64,000 bases of DNA from Paraburkholderia sp. BCC1886 (GCF_900996245.1 NZ_CAAJGK010000052.1:496001-560000); one strand, 5' to 3'; numbered from the stretch's first letter, positions 1 to 9,274 are shown. Program-made: numbers and translations. The notes: generated by a model from the letters alone, not told the origin.

Positions 1-1019
1 CGGCGGATGTGCTGTTCGCGCGTTTGCAGCGCGAGACGCAGCGCCGGGTTGCCTTGTGCGTCGACCGTCACGCCGACCAGACGGCCCGGCATCTGCCGCT
101 TGAATTCGTCGCGCACGGCGAGGTAAGCCGCGTGCGGGCCGCCGAAGCCGACCGGCACGCCGAACCGCTGCGTATTGCCGACGGCGACGTCCGCGCCCCA
201 TTCGCCGGGCGGCGTGAGCACCGTGAGCGCCAGCAGGTCGGCTGCGGCCACCACGTGACCACCGGCGGCATGCACGGCATCGGCGAGCGCGCGGTAGTCA
301 CGCACGTCGCCGTTCACGCCCGGGTATTGCAGCAGCACGCCGAACGCGTTGGCGGTGGCCGCTTCCGCGGCCGGGCCGACTTTCACTTCGATACCGACCG
401 GCGTGGCGCGCGTCTTCACGACTTCGATGGTTTGCGGCAGCACGTCGTCGGCCACGAAGAACACATTCGACTTCGGCTTGCCGACGCGTTGCAGCAGCGT
501 CATCGCTTCGGCGGCCGCCGTGGCTTCGTCGAGCAGCGACGCGTTCGAGATGGCAAGGCCAGTCAGGTCGACGATCATCTGCTGGAAATTCAGCAGCGCT
601 TCCAGTCGGCCTTGCGAGATTTCCGGCTGATACGGCGTGTACGCGGTGTACCACGCCGGATTTTCCAGCACGTTGCGCAGGATCACCGTCGGGGTGTGCG
701 CGTTGTAGTAGCCCTGCCCGATATACGAGCGGAACACCTGGTTCTTGTCCGCGAGTTCGCGCAGCGCGGCGAGCGCTTCGGCTTCGCTCTTCGGTTGCGC
801 GAAGGGGCCGAGCGGCAGCGTTTCGGTGCGGCGGATCGCCTTCGGGATGACGGCGTCGATCAGCGCGGCGCGCGAAGCGAAGCCGAGGGCATCGAGCATC
901 GCGTGCTGGTCGGCCGAATCCGGGCCGATATGCCGTTCGGCGAAGGCGTCGTGCACTTCGAGCGCGGCGAGCGAGAGAGGAGTGCGGTTCATCAGACGAT
1001 CCGGGTGTTCGAGCTTCAT
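1..1019 (-). CDS. gcvP: Glycine dehydrogenase (decarboxylating), P-protein, N-terminal part; runs off the window
   Basis: P-protein of the glycine cleavage system. It uses pyridoxal phosphate to decarboxylate glycine and passes the aminomethyl group to lipoylated GcvH. The minus-strand frame begins [20 protein letters not shown] at 1019 and stays open to base 1, so about 339 residues are visible and the PLP-lysine region is outside. Family signatures seen include [36 protein letters not shown] and [20 protein letters not shown], all in the expected N-terminal order. An internal Met (MNRTPLS) nine residues in is an alternative start. It lies 73 nt after gcvH and is the third gene of gcvT-gcvH-gcvP, controlled by the riboswitch ahead of gcvT. 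Identity is secure; only the length is unknown. Confidence 0.97.
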   Translation of the reverse strand, partial: MKLEHPDRLMNRTPLSLAALEVHDAFAERHIGPDSADQHAMLDALGFASRAALIDAVIPKAIRRTETLPLGPFAQPKSEAEALAALRELADKNQVFRSYIGQGYYNAHTPTVILRNVLENPAWYTAYTPYQPEISQGRLEALLNFQQMIVDLTGLAISNASLLDEATAAAEAMTLLQRVGKPKSNVFFVADDVLPQTIEVVKTRATPVGIEVKVGPAAEAATANAFGVLLQYPGVNGDVRDYRALADAVHAAGGHVVAAADLLALTVLTPPGEWGADVAVGNTQRFGVPVGFGGPHAAYLAVRDEFKRQMPGRLVGVTVDAQGNPALRLALQTREQHIR

Positions 1020-1092
1020 GGGGTGTTCCTGGCGGTGCGGCGCGCCATGCCTGACGGCCGCCGCACCTGACGGTTTAACGTAAAGGCGAGAC

Positions 1093-1473
1093 TCAGGCGC
1101 CGACCGACTTCGCGTACGCGTCGGCGTCGATCAGACGATCCTGCGCGGCGTCGGCCGCCGGCTTGATCTTGAATAGCCAGTTGTCGTACGGCGCGCTGTT
1201 CACGCCGTCCGGCGTGTCGGACACGGCCGAGTTCGCTTCGATGATTTCGCCGGAAACCGGCGCGTAGATATCGGAGGCGGCCTTCACCGATTCGATGACG
1301 GCGACGGTGTCGCCGGCGCTGACGGTTTTGCCCAGTTCCTGGACTTCGAAGAAGACGATGTCGCCGAGCGCTTCCTGCGCGTGGTCGGTGATGCCGACGG
1401 TGAGCGTACCGTCTGCTTCAGTGCGGACCCACTCGTGCGATTCGGTGTATTTCAGATCGGCCGGGATGCTCAT
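1093..1473 (-). CDS. gcvH: Glycine cleavage system H protein
   Basis: Lipoyl carrier protein that shuttles the aminomethyl intermediate between P-, T- and L-proteins in the cytoplasm. The 126 residues match the usual family length. The lipoylation site is Lys64 in [20 protein letters not shown], the classic ESVKAASD motif. The N-terminus, with [14 protein letters not shown] and [20 protein letters not shown], is typical. The ATG at 1473 follows an AGGAG Shine-Dalgarno 6 nt upstream. It sits 109 nt downstream of gcvT and 73 nt upstream of gcvP, so the three genes form one transcription unit. Confidence 0.98.
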   Translation of the reverse strand: MSIPADLKYTESHEWVRTEADGTLTVGITDHAQEALGDIVFFEVQELGKTVSAGDTVAVIESVKAASDIYAPVSGEIIEANSAVSDTPDGVNSAPYDNWLFKIKPAADAAQDRLIDADAYAKSVGA

Positions 1474-1582
1474 CGGATGCTCCTATGCGGTGTGATTCGG
1501 TATGGATTCAGATTCATGAAGAGAGGCCGCCGCCCGGACACTGTCGGACCTGCCCGAAGCGGCGACGCACGCGGCGGCTTGC

Positions 1583-2701
1583 TTAAACGGCGAGCACTTT
1601 GCCATTGCGCACGAACGGCAGTTTTACCACGCTTGCGGGAAGGTTTTTGTCACGAATCCGAACCTGCACGGTGTCGCCCGGTTGCACGCCGGCCGGCACG
1701 CGCGCAAAGGCGATCGATTCCTGCATGGTGGGCGAAAATGTGCCGCTGGTGATCTCGCCGTCGCCGTGCGGCGTGACGACTGTCTGGTGAGCACGCAGCA
1801 CGCCTGCGGCACGGCCGTTCTCTTTCAGCAGGATGAGACCGACGAACGCGGACTTCGAACCATCCGCTTCCAGCCGGCCCCGGCCGATGAAGTCGCGCGG
1901 CGCCTTGAGGTCGACCGTCCAGGCGAGGCCCGCGTCGAGCGGCGACACGTCGTCGTCCATGTCCTGACCGTACAGGTTCATACCGGCTTCGAGGCGCAGC
2001 GTGTCGCGCGCGCCGAGACCGGCGGGGCGCACGCCTTGCGCCTGCAGCGCGTTCCAGAGCGCTACGACGTGGTCTGCGGGGACGATGATCTCGAAGCCGT
2101 CTTCGCCGGTGTAACCGGTGCGGGCGACGGTGAGTTCGCCGAACGGCGTGGCTTCGATGCGGGTGGCGTTGAAGGGCTTCAGTGCTTCCGATGCGGCGCG
2201 CGCGGCCGGCACCGTTTGCCAGACTTTTTCACGGGCGTTCGGACCTTGCACCGCGACAATCGCGACATCGCGGCGCGGCGTGATGGTCAGACCGAAACCG
2301 CCTTCGGCGTTGAGCTGGCCGAACCACGCAATGTCCTTGTCGGCGGTGCCCGCGTTCACCACCACACGGAAATGATCTTCGCCGAAGTAATAGACGATCA
2401 GGTCGTCGATCACGCCGCCATTCGGGTTCAACAGACAGGAGTAGAGCGCACGGCCCGGGGTTTGCAACTTCGCGACGTTGTTGGCCAGCGCGTATTCGAA
2501 GAAAGCGCGCACGCGCTCGCCGGTGAAGTCGACTACGCACATGTGCGAGACGTCGAACATGCCGGCGTCGGTGCGTACCGCGCGATGTTCGTCGATTTGC
2601 GAGCCGTAGTTGACAGGCATGTCCCAGCCGCCGAAGTCGACCATGCGGGCATCGAGCGCACGATGGGTGGCGTTGAGCGGGGTGTGTTTGAGTTCAGTCA
2701 T
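1583..2701 (-). CDS. gcvT: Aminomethyltransferase, glycine cleavage T protein
   Basis: T-protein transfers the methylene group from the H-protein intermediate to tetrahydrofolate and releases ammonia. It has 372 residues from ATG at 2701 ([20 protein letters not shown]). The frame is open 12 codons further upstream, but those codons lie in the riboswitch terminator hairpin and are not used. Recognisable blocks are [38 protein letters not shown], the folate-region [20 protein letters not shown], and the C-terminal GCV_T block with [20 protein letters not shown]. It is the first gene of the operon, directly downstream of two glycine aptamers and an intrinsic terminator. Confidence 0.98.
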   Translation of the reverse strand: MTELKHTPLNATHRALDARMVDFGGWDMPVNYGSQIDEHRAVRTDAGMFDVSHMCVVDFTGERVRAFFEYALANNVAKLQTPGRALYSCLLNPNGGVIDDLIVYYFGEDHFRVVVNAGTADKDIAWFGQLNAEGGFGLTITPRRDVAIVAVQGPNAREKVWQTVPAARAASEALKPFNATRIEATPFGELTVARTGYTGEDGFEIIVPADHVVALWNALQAQGVRPAGLGARDTLRLEAGMNLYGQDMDDDVSPLDAGLAWTVDLKAPRDFIGRGRLEADGSKSAFVGLILLKENGRAAGVLRAHQTVVTPHGDGEITSGTFSPTMQESIAFARVPAGVQPGDTVQVRIRDKNLPASVVKLPFVRNGKVLAV

Positions 2702-2724
2702 GGGGCCTCGGGCATCTCGCGAAA

Positions 2725-2787
2725 CAAAAAAGGCCATGCGGCGCTACGCCTCGCGGCATTTGCCTGCGAGCGTGGTTCTGCATGGCC
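2725..2787 (-). terminator. Riboswitch expression platform: intrinsic terminator before gcvT
   Basis: Read on the minus strand, GGCCATGC (2780-2787) pairs perfectly with GCATGGCC (2732-2739), enclosing a branched GC-rich loop, followed at once by TTTTTT (2726-2731). This is a textbook U-tract terminator about 25 nt before the gcvT start. Its upstream arm adjoins the 3' end of glycine aptamer 2, so aptamer folding and terminator folding could compete. That coupling is inferred. Confidence 0.8.
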
Positions 2788-3064
2788 CCTCTGTCCTCGA
2801 TACCTGAGAGATTGCGCCGCCGCCGCTCGTGCTGACGAGTGACGGTGAAGCGCGCGCCCCTTCGGTGGGCAGCCTGCCAAAGTCCGTGGATGGGGACTAT
2901 GCGAATGGCTACTGCCGCTCTCCAGAGTGCGAAAAACCGTGGCCGTGAGGCGGGTTCTTCGACGCGGTCGGTCCTTTTGCCTGAGAGTTTGCGGGTGTGC
3001 CCCTTCGGCGGCGCGGCCTGCGACATGAATGAAATTGTCAGCGGCCAGCACGCTCTCCCGACGC
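2784..3064 (-). ncRNA. Tandem glycine riboswitch (two aptamers)
   Basis: On the minus strand two copies of the glycine-aptamer signature occur in series. Aptamer 1 (about 3064-2962) has GGGAGAGCG, then GCCGAAGGGGCA, then CTCTCAGGCAAAAGGACCG. Aptamer 2 (about 2935-2784) has TGGAGAGCG, ACCGAAGGGGCG, then CTCTCAGGTATCGAGGACAG. These conserved blocks define the gcvT RNA motif, whose paired aptamers bind glycine and usually switch the glycine cleavage operon on. Here the RNA lies between a consensus promoter and gcvT. Confidence 0.95.
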
Positions 3065-3072
3065 GTGCGGCG

Positions 3073-3101
3073 AATGTACGCGAGGGCTGGAGCCTTGTCA
3101 A
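3073..3101 (-). promoter_or_regulatory. Sigma-70 promoter of the gcvTHP operon
   Basis: On the minus strand a perfect -35 TTGACA (3101-3096) and a -10 TACATT (3078-3073) are separated by exactly 17 nt. The predicted start point falls a few bases before the first glycine aptamer, as expected for a riboswitch leader. Confidence 0.85.
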
Positions 3102-3152
3102 ATAAAGGCCTGCGAGGGGCGCGGGGCTTGACCAAGCGGTTTCGCACCTGTC

Positions 3153-3181
3153 AAAAAAAAGCGCGGGACGAGTGCCCGCGC
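3153..3181 (-). terminator. Intrinsic terminator of the small lipoprotein gene
   Basis: On the minus strand the stem GCGCGGG/CCCGCGC with a 7-nt loop is followed by eight T residues (3160-3153). It lies 30 nt after the lipoprotein stop codon and insulates it from the gcv promoter region. Confidence 0.9.
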
Positions 3182-3210
3182 TGCGTTGCAACGGATGAGA
3201 CAGCGAACGT

Positions 3211-3561
3211 TTATTCGCCGACTGCGTGCGCTGCGTTGTCCAGTTCCTGATTCAACACGCGCTGTTCTTCGCCGGACAACCCGCCGCCGTGCTGGCTGGC
3301 CATGTCGTGCGCTTCGCGGCGAATCACATCCAGACGGTGATGCAGCGCGTCGCCTTGCGGCGGCGGGTAATAGCCCTGGTTCACATGGTTGTCGATGCGA
3401 TGGCCGAGGTTGTCGAGCCGGCCGTCGACCTGGTGCAGACGCTGATCGGCAATCTGTTGCGGATTCGGACGCGGGGCGGCCGCGGGCGGCGGTGCCACGA
3501 CGCAGGCGGCGAGTGAACCGAGCAGGGCGCATGCGGCTAACGCATGAAGGGTACGGGGCAT
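3211..3561 (-). CDS. Small exported lipoprotein, unknown function
   Basis: A 116-residue protein with a lipoprotein signal peptide (MPRTLHALAACALLGSLAAC, lipobox LAAC, Cys20), a short Pro/Ala-rich linker (VVAPPPAAAPRPNPQ) and an amphipathic helical body rich in Asp, His and Arg (LHQVDGRLDNLGHRIDNHVN). It should be anchored to the outer or inner membrane by its lipidated cysteine. It is a single gene with its own terminator at 3153-3181. I do not recognise a named family beyond a coiled-coil-like proteobacterial lipoprotein. Confidence 0.8.
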   Translation of the reverse strand: MPRTLHALAACALLGSLAACVVAPPPAAAPRPNPQQIADQRLHQVDGRLDNLGHRIDNHVNQGYYPPPQGDALHHRLDVIRREAHDMASQHGGGLSGEEQRVLNQELDNAAHAVGE

Positions 3562-3684
3562 GGATTCTCCGGAAGTCGTTGTCGTTCGATGCTGCTACCC
3601 GGTAGCAACGGCTGACGACGGCTTCACGCTGACCCAACCCGCGCGCCTTTTTGTAACGTCATGTTTCCTTTCACTTTTAGAAGC

Positions 3685-4734
3685 TTAACGAACCCGTTCG
3701 AAAGGCAGGCGCAGACCTTCGTCCGAACTGCGCGCGGCGAGTTCGACGATCGTCATCACGTCGACGGCGTCCTGGGCGCTGACCGGGAATTTCACGCCGG
3801 TCTGGATCGTATCGGCCAGCGCGATATAAAAGCCGGCGTAATCGCCGTCGCGCGTCGGCAGGCTTTTCTCGACTTCCTGTTCGCCTTCCAGCACGCGCAG
3901 CAGGCCCGCCGCGTTGCCGCCGCCGAAGCCGGCCTCGCCGGGACGCAAGCCCGCCTTCAACTGATCTTCCTGCGTGTCGAGTCCGTGTTTCACGTAGCTG
4001 CCGCTCGTGCCGTGAATCGCGAAGCGCGGCGCGACCAATGCGGTCAATGCGCTGGCGTGAAGCACGACTTCGGACTCGCCGTAACCAAGCTGGATGTGTA
4101 CGTAGTCCGGTGCGCCGGCCTGATCGCGATGCGTGCGCACCGTGGCCGACACCGTTTGCGGCACGCCGAACAGGGCCAGCGCCTGATCGATCAGATGCGG
4201 GCCGAGGTCGAACAGCAAGCCGCCGCCGCGCGCAGCCTCTTCGCGCCAGCGCGGACGCACCACCGGCCGGAACCGGTCGAAGTGAGATTCGTATTGCGTG
4301 ATGCGCCCGAGCGTCTGATTAGCGAGGAGATCGCGCACGGTCATGAAGTCGCCGTCCCAGCGACGGTTGTGGAACGGCACGAAGTGACGGCTGCGCGCGA
4401 GGGCGATGTTCATCAACGTGCGCGCGTCGGCCGCGCTCAGCGTGACCGGTTTGTCGACCACGACGTGCTTGCCCGCTTCCAGTGTGCGGCGCGCGAGGTC
4501 GAAGTGCGTGTCGTTCGGCGTTGCGATGACGATGCAGTCGATTTCGGGCAGCGCCAGTAAGCCGTCGAGGTCGGCGACCCGTTTCGCGTGCGGATAGTCG
4601 GCACGCGCGCGATCCGGTTGACCGGTCGCGATGGCCGCGACTTTGGCGCGGCCGCAGTGTTCGATGACGGGCGCGTGGAAGGTGGCACCCGCAAAACCGT
4701 AACCCATCAAACCGATGTTCAGCGATGTGGACAT
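3685..4734 (-). CDS. Gfo/Idh/MocA-family NAD(P)-dependent oxidoreductase
   Basis: A 349-residue dehydrogenase of the glucose-fructose oxidoreductase/inositol dehydrogenase family. The N-terminal Rossmann motif is IGLMGYGFAGATFHAP, followed by IVIATPNDTHFDLARRTLEA and the signature EKP-like loop GKHVVVDKPVTLSAADAR. The C-terminal substrate domain contains HFVPFHNRRWDGDF and GGGLLFDLGPHLIDQALALF, whose GPHLIDQ resembles the catalytic Asp/His segment of the family. It starts at ATG 4734; the upstream open frame has no family similarity. It is closest in style to the YhhX/YdgJ subgroup. The substrate cannot be deduced. It is divergent from the helicase gene with 265 nt between them. Confidence 0.93.
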   Translation of the reverse strand: MSTSLNIGLMGYGFAGATFHAPVIEHCGRAKVAAIATGQPDRARADYPHAKRVADLDGLLALPEIDCIVIATPNDTHFDLARRTLEAGKHVVVDKPVTLSAADARTLMNIALARSRHFVPFHNRRWDGDFMTVRDLLANQTLGRITQYESHFDRFRPVVRPRWREEAARGGGLLFDLGPHLIDQALALFGVPQTVSATVRTHRDQAGAPDYVHIQLGYGESEVVLHASALTALVAPRFAIHGTSGSYVKHGLDTQEDQLKAGLRPGEAGFGGGNAAGLLRVLEGEQEVEKSLPTRDGDYAGFYIALADTIQTGVKFPVSAQDAVDVMTIVELAARSSDEGLRLPFERVR

Positions 4735-4999
4735 GTGACTTCCCTGCGAAAACATGGAGAGCGGCGCGCCGCCGGATGACCGGTGCGGCGGCGCGTGACA
4801 CCGCGATTGTGGCATGCGACGCCGCGATGGACGCTCGCCGGGCGACGCGAGCGGCGGGTTTTTCGCGCGGGTCGCCCGGCGCCCCTTCCGTGTTAACATC
4901 GCTCCTCTCGCGCGGCCGCGCCGCGCAGCTTGCCCCTTGGGCCTTCGCGCCGGCATTGCCCGCCGCAGCGCCCTCAACCGCGTTATCCATCCAGACACG

Positions 5000-7111
5000 A
5001 TGTCCGCAGGCCTGAACCCCGCTCAAAGTGAAGCGGTCCGTTATCTCGACGGTCCGTGTCTCGTGCTCGCCGGTGCAGGCAGTGGCAAGACACGCGTGAT
5101 CACGCAGAAAATCGCGCATCTGATCGAGGTCAAAGGCTTCGAGCCGCGCCACATCGCCGCCGTCACCTTCACGAACAAGGCCGCCGCCGAAATGCGCGAG
5201 CGCGTGGGCAAACTGCTCGAAGGCAAGACGCTCACCACGCCCGGCAAGGAAGGCCGCAAAGTTCCCGTCAACCAGTTGACGGTGTGTACCTTCCACTCGC
5301 TCGGCGTGCAGATTCTGCGGCAGGAAGCGGAACACGTCGGCCTCAAACCGCAGTTCTCGATCATGGACTCCGACGACTGCTTCGGCATGATCCAGGAACA
5401 GGTCGGCTCGACGGACAAGGGCTTCATCCGCAAGATCCAGTCGATCATTTCGTTGTGGAAAAACGGCCTGATCATGCCGGAAGAAGCCATCGCGATTGCG
5501 GCGAACGAGGACGAGCAGCAGGCCGCGATCGTCTATCGCAACTACGTGGCGACGCTGCACGCCTACCAGGCCGTGGATTTCGACGATCTGATCCGCCTGC
5601 CCGCCGAACTCTTCGCGAAGAACGAGCAGGTGCGCGAGCGCTGGCAGAACAAGCTGCGTTATCTGCTGATCGACGAGTACCAGGACACCAACGCCTGCCA
5701 GTACGCTCTGGTGAAGCTGCTGGCCGGACCGCGCGCCGCGTTCACCGCGGTGGGCGACGACGATCAGGCGATTTACGGCTGGCGTGGCGCAACGCTCGAA
5801 AATCTCGGCCAGCTCAGCAAGGATTTCCCGAAGCTGCATCTGATCAAGCTCGAGCAGAATTACCGGTCGACGGTGCGCATCCTGACCGCGGCCAACAACG
5901 TGATCGCCAACAACCCGAAGCTGTTCGAGAAGAAGCTGTGGTCCGAACACGGGATGGGCGACACGATCACCGTCACGCCCTGCAACGACGAAGAACACGA
6001 GGCCGAGTCGGTCGTGTTCCGCCTGTCGGCGCACAAGTTCGAGCGGCGCACGAATTTCCGCGACTACGCAATCCTGTATCGCGGCAATTTCCAGGCGCGC
6101 ATTTTCGAGCAGGTGTTGCGGCGCGAGCGGATTCCCTATGTGCTGTCGGGCGGCCAGTCGTTCTTCGACAAGGCCGAGATCAAGGACATCTGCGCGTATC
6201 TGCGGCTCATCGCCAACGCTAACGACGACCCTGCGTTTATCCGCGCGATCACGACGCCGCGGCGCGGCGTCGGCAATACGACGCTCGAAGCGCTCGGATC
6301 GTTCGCGGGACAGGCCAAGGTGTCGCTATTCGAAGCGGTCTACATGGGCGGTATCGAGGCGCGTTTGTCGCCGCGTCAGATCGAACCGATGCGCGTGTTT
6401 TGCGACTTCATGCAACGCCTGACCGATCGCGCCGAGAAAGACGCGGCCGGCACGCTGCTCGACGAACTGATGGACGCAATCCATTACGAAGCCTACCTGT
6501 ACGACGCGTTCGACGAGCGCCAGGCGCAGTCGAAATGGCAGAACGTGCTCGAGTTCATGGAGTGGCTGAAACGCAAGGGCACGAAGGCAGAACCGGCGAG
6601 TGCGAGTTCAGGTGCCGGCGCCGAAAACGCCGAAGCGACCGGCTACGATACCGCCGACGGTTTCGGCGATACCGGCAAGAGCCTGCTCGGCCTGATTCAA
6701 ACCGTGGCGCTGATGTCGATGCTCGAAGGCCGCGAAGAAGATCCGGACGCGGTGCGGCTGTCGACGGTGCATGCGTCGAAGGGGCTGGAGTATCCGCACG
6801 TGTTTCTGGTGGGCGTCGAGGAAGGCATCATGCCGCACCGTGGCGGCCCCGACGACGAGCCGATCGACGACGCGCGTATCGAGGAAGAGCGGCGCCTGAT
6901 GTACGTCGCGATCACGAGGGCGCAGCGCAGTCTGCATCTGAACTGGTGCAAGAAACGCAAGCGCGCTCGCGAGACGGTGGTGTGCGAGCCCTCGCGGTTC
7001 ATCCCCGAAATGCTGCTGGACGATGCGCCGCCGCCCACGCCCGAAGAAGCGCCGATGTCGCCGAAAGACCGGCTGGCGAGTTTGAAAGCGCTGTTGCAGA
7101 AGCCTTCCTGA
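5000..7111 (+). CDS. rep: ATP-dependent 3'-5' DNA helicase, Rep/UvrD superfamily 1A
   Basis: A 703-residue SF1A helicase, close to the 670-700 residues usual for Rep. Motifs in order: Q motif LNPAQSEAV, Walker A GAGSGKTRVIT, Ia AVTFTNKAAAEM, Walker B LLIDEYQDTN, III AVGDDDQAIYGWRGA, IV LEQNYRST, V VRLSTVHASKGLEYPHVFLV and VI MYVAITRAQRSL. The extended GLE(Y)PHVFLVGVEEG segment and the overall pattern favour Rep over UvrD. Rep restarts stalled replication forks and removes roadblocks, translocating 3' to 5'. The ATG at 5000 was chosen because the family N-terminus begins there; the open frame continues upstream to 4814 without similarity. No clear Shine-Dalgarno is visible. Confidence 0.93.
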   Translation: MSAGLNPAQSEAVRYLDGPCLVLAGAGSGKTRVITQKIAHLIEVKGFEPRHIAAVTFTNKAAAEMRERVGKLLEGKTLTTPGKEGRKVPVNQLTVCTFHSLGVQILRQEAEHVGLKPQFSIMDSDDCFGMIQEQVGSTDKGFIRKIQSIISLWKNGLIMPEEAIAIAANEDEQQAAIVYRNYVATLHAYQAVDFDDLIRLPAELFAKNEQVRERWQNKLRYLLIDEYQDTNACQYALVKLLAGPRAAFTAVGDDDQAIYGWRGATLENLGQLSKDFPKLHLIKLEQNYRSTVRILTAANNVIANNPKLFEKKLWSEHGMGDTITVTPCNDEEHEAESVVFRLSAHKFERRTNFRDYAILYRGNFQARIFEQVLRRERIPYVLSGGQSFFDKAEIKDICAYLRLIANANDDPAFIRAITTPRRGVGNTTLEALGSFAGQAKVSLFEAVYMGGIEARLSPRQIEPMRVFCDFMQRLTDRAEKDAAGTLLDELMDAIHYEAYLYDAFDERQAQSKWQNVLEFMEWLKRKGTKAEPASASSGAGAENAEATGYDTADGFGDTGKSLLGLIQTVALMSMLEGREEDPDAVRLSTVHASKGLEYPHVFLVGVEEGIMPHRGGPDDEPIDDARIEEERRLMYVAITRAQRSLHLNWCKKRKRARETVVCEPSRFIPEMLLDDAPPPTPEEAPMSPKDRLASLKALLQKPS

Positions 7112-7147
7112 GCGTCGCGTCGGTTGGGCTGCCTGCCGGGCGCAGCT

Positions 7148-8065
7148 TTATTTCACCGCGCTGACCATGTAATCGACGGCGGCCTTCACGTCAGCGTCGG
7201 AAGCATTCGAGCCGCCCTTGGCCGGCATCGCGCCCTTGCCGTGCAACGCATAGTTGTAGACCGTTTCCATCGGATCTTTCAGACGCGGCGCCCACGCATC
7301 CTTGTCGCCGAACTTCGGTGCGTTCAGCACGCCCGCTGCGTGACACGCCTGGCAAACCTGCTGATACAACGCCTTGCCGGCCTGCGAAGCGTCCGCGCTT
7401 TGCGCGGCGCCGGCGGCAGGCGCGGCGGCTTGCGGCACGCTCGCCATGGCGGCCATGGCCGCTGCGGCCTGGGTGGCGGTGGCGTTGGTTGCATCCGCGC
7501 CGCTTGCGGGTGCTGCGCCGGCCGCCGCGCCCGAAGCCGGCGTTGCGGCCGCCGCGCCTGCTGCGGGTTGGACGGGTTCGGGGAAACTTGCGCCGGAATT
7601 GTTCGCCATATAGGCGACGGCCCGGGCAATTTCGAAGTCGCTGTAATCGTCCGGGCTGGTGCCGCCGCGTGCGGGCATCGCGCCCTTGCCGGCGAGCGCC
7701 GTGTGCCACAGGGTGTCGAAGCCTTGCGCGATGCGCGGCGCCCAGTCGGCGGTATTGGTGAATTTCGGTGCGCCAGCCACCCCGGCGGCGTGACAGGCCG
7801 AGCAAACCGCCTTGTACACCTCTTCACCGGATTTGAAAACGCGCGGCGCGTTCGCGTCGCGAATGTCGACCTGGGCGAACGGCTTGATGCGTGCGTTGAC
7901 CTGGGCTTCGGAGAGACTGTCGGTGCCGGCGCCCGTGCGGGTCGAGTTGTCGACGTAGACGGCCAGCAGAACGATGATGACGATCGGCACAGCGAACCCG
8001 GCGATGATGGCGGCGACGAGCTGTGCGGGGGTTTTGATCGGGGCTCCGTGTGGTGCTTCGCTCAT
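7148..8065 (-). CDS. Membrane-anchored dihaem cytochrome c
   Basis: A 305-residue protein with one N-terminal transmembrane anchor (about residues 14-38) and two class I cytochrome c5-like domains. Haem motifs are CSACH (88-92) and CQACH (238-242); the axial Met ligands are likely in KGAMPARGG (about Met130) and KGAMPAKGG near the C-terminus. The domains are joined by an Ala/Pro/Thr-rich linker of about 65 residues. It probably carries electrons in the periplasm between quinol oxidation and a terminal oxidase or peroxidase. Convergent with rep, with 36 nt between the stops. The two domains look like an internal duplication. Confidence 0.94.
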   Translation of the reverse strand: MSEAPHGAPIKTPAQLVAAIIAGFAVPIVIIVLLAVYVDNSTRTGAGTDSLSEAQVNARIKPFAQVDIRDANAPRVFKSGEEVYKAVCSACHAAGVAGAPKFTNTADWAPRIAQGFDTLWHTALAGKGAMPARGGTSPDDYSDFEIARAVAYMANNSGASFPEPVQPAAGAAAATPASGAAAGAAPASGADATNATATQAAAAMAAMASVPQAAAPAAGAAQSADASQAGKALYQQVCQACHAAGVLNAPKFGDKDAWAPRLKDPMETVYNYALHGKGAMPAKGGSNASDADVKAAVDYMVSAVK

Positions 8066-8339
8066 GCTTGTCTCGTCTCCGTAGATATGTGAGCGGTACA
8101 GCGTGACGGCAACTTCTTATTCTGAGATCAGCCACGGACGATTATAGACGCAAGGTTTCGGCGGGAGCGAGCGGCACGGCGGGCTATTCGGCAGGCGTTT
8201 ACCCGCATCGGCGGGGCCGTTCGCGGGGCGTTGGACGTGGGTCTTCGGGCCGCCCGGTGGACGGTTCGGCGGAAACCGGGTATTCTTGCGCTCTTGCTTC
8301 GGCGCCGCGTCCTTTGGGTCGCGGCGCTTTCGTGATGAA

Positions 8340-8415
8340 GCGCCCGTAGCTCAATGGATAGAGTACTGCCCTCCGAAGGCAGGGGTTGCTGGTTCGATCC
8401 CAGCCGGGCGCACCA
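8340..8415 (+). tRNA. tRNA-Arg (anticodon CCG)
   Basis: A 76-nt cloverleaf with acceptor arms GCGCCCG/CGGGCGC, D-arm TAGCTCAATGGATAGAGTA, anticodon stem CTGCC/GGCAG around the loop CTCCGAA (anticodon CCG), T-arm with GGTTCGATCC and an encoded CCA end. It reads CGG codons. It is followed 22 nt later by an intrinsic terminator. Confidence 0.97.
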
Positions 8416-8436
8416 AGAAGGCATTCGCAAGTAAAG

Positions 8437-8466
8437 GGCTTACGCATCGTGGCGTAGGCCTTTTTT
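8437..8466 (+). terminator. Intrinsic terminator after tRNA-Arg
   Basis: GGCTTACGC pairs with GCGTAGGCC (one G-U) around a 6-nt loop, followed by TTTTTT. Confidence 0.9.
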
Positions 8467-8670
8467 ATTGCCCGCAAAAAACAGCCACCTTCTTCACAAA
8501 CTCCAACATTTTCCCCTTTTTCAATAAGCAGATTCCACGCTCCCTGTTTGCGGAAATCTCTTATCCCGTAGCGCTATCCGGTTAATTAGCATGCATGCAC
8601 TATGCGTAATGAATCAAGCAGAACCAAAGCATAGTCATTCCCGATTTCGATATTTTTTTATCGGAGTCCC

Positions 8671-8709
8671 ATGTCTATTTATCGTTTAGCGCCAGCAGGT
8701 CATGTTTAA
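8671..8709 (+). other. Possible 12-codon leader ORF overlapping the outer-membrane protein gene
   Basis: ATG at 8671, preceded by GGAG, encodes MSIYRLAPAGHV and stops at 8709, 8 nt inside the next gene (start 8702). The overlap would suit translational coupling. Nothing shows that it is translated. The surrounding 8470-8700 is AT-rich and otherwise geneless; it contains a 7-bp inverted repeat ACTATGC/GCATAGT (8599-8605, 8629-8635). Confidence 0.3.
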
Positions 8710-9223
8710 AATAACGCAGCTGATTTTAACCGCATCCCTAGTTTTACTCTCCCACCTATCCTTCGCTCAAACCGCCGATTCACCGTCGAGCGTGAGCCAG
8801 TTCGCCGGTCCTTATATCGGCCTCAAATTCGGCGTCAACCATTCCAGCGCTTCCGGCACGACCGACCGTGCGGCTCACAACACGGTCTTTCCCGGCGTCA
8901 CCGCGGGTTATAACTTCGACGTCGGCCGCGCGGTCTTGGGTGCCGAGGCCTTCGGCGATTTTCATCACGGTTCCGTGACGTCGAAAGACGCCGGCGTCGA
9001 CCTCAGATTCGGCATGCCGTTCGACAGTCTGATGCCTTTTATCCGGCTCGGCTTTACCGGAGACGATCCCGACACGCGAGTGCATTGGGGCCTCGGCGTC
9101 GAGTACAAGCTAACCCGGCATATCAGCGCAGTCGGCGAGTGGACCGCCGATACGAGCCGTCACGACGGCACGCGGCGGCGCAACGACAGCTTCACCCTGG
9201 CCGCGCAGTATCACTTCAATTAA
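8702..9223 (+). CDS. Small outer-membrane beta-barrel protein
   Basis: A 173-residue protein with a signal peptide (about residues 1-22, cleavage near SFA-QTA) and a body of alternating hydrophobic beta strands: GPYIGLKFGVNHS, PGVTAGYNFDVGRAVLGAEAFGDF, PFIRLGFTGDD, VHWGLGVEYKLTRHISAVGEW, ending FTLAAQYHFN with the terminal aromatic residue and even spacing typical of eight-stranded OmpA/OmpX-like barrels. Function is unknown; structural or adhesion roles are common for such barrels. The upstream region is noticeably AT-rich relative to its neighbours. Confidence 0.85.
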   Translation: MFKITQLILTASLVLLSHLSFAQTADSPSSVSQFAGPYIGLKFGVNHSSASGTTDRAAHNTVFPGVTAGYNFDVGRAVLGAEAFGDFHHGSVTSKDAGVDLRFGMPFDSLMPFIRLGFTGDDPDTRVHWGLGVEYKLTRHISAVGEWTADTSRHDGTRRRNDSFTLAAQYHFN

Positions 9224-9274
9224 GTTGCCCCGTGCAATCTTGTTGAAAGCCGCCCGAGCCGATAGAATCCACCG

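Noticed and set aside
2694-3191. Minus-strand frame across the gcv leader
   Set aside because: The stretch is fully explained by promoter, glycine aptamers and terminator.
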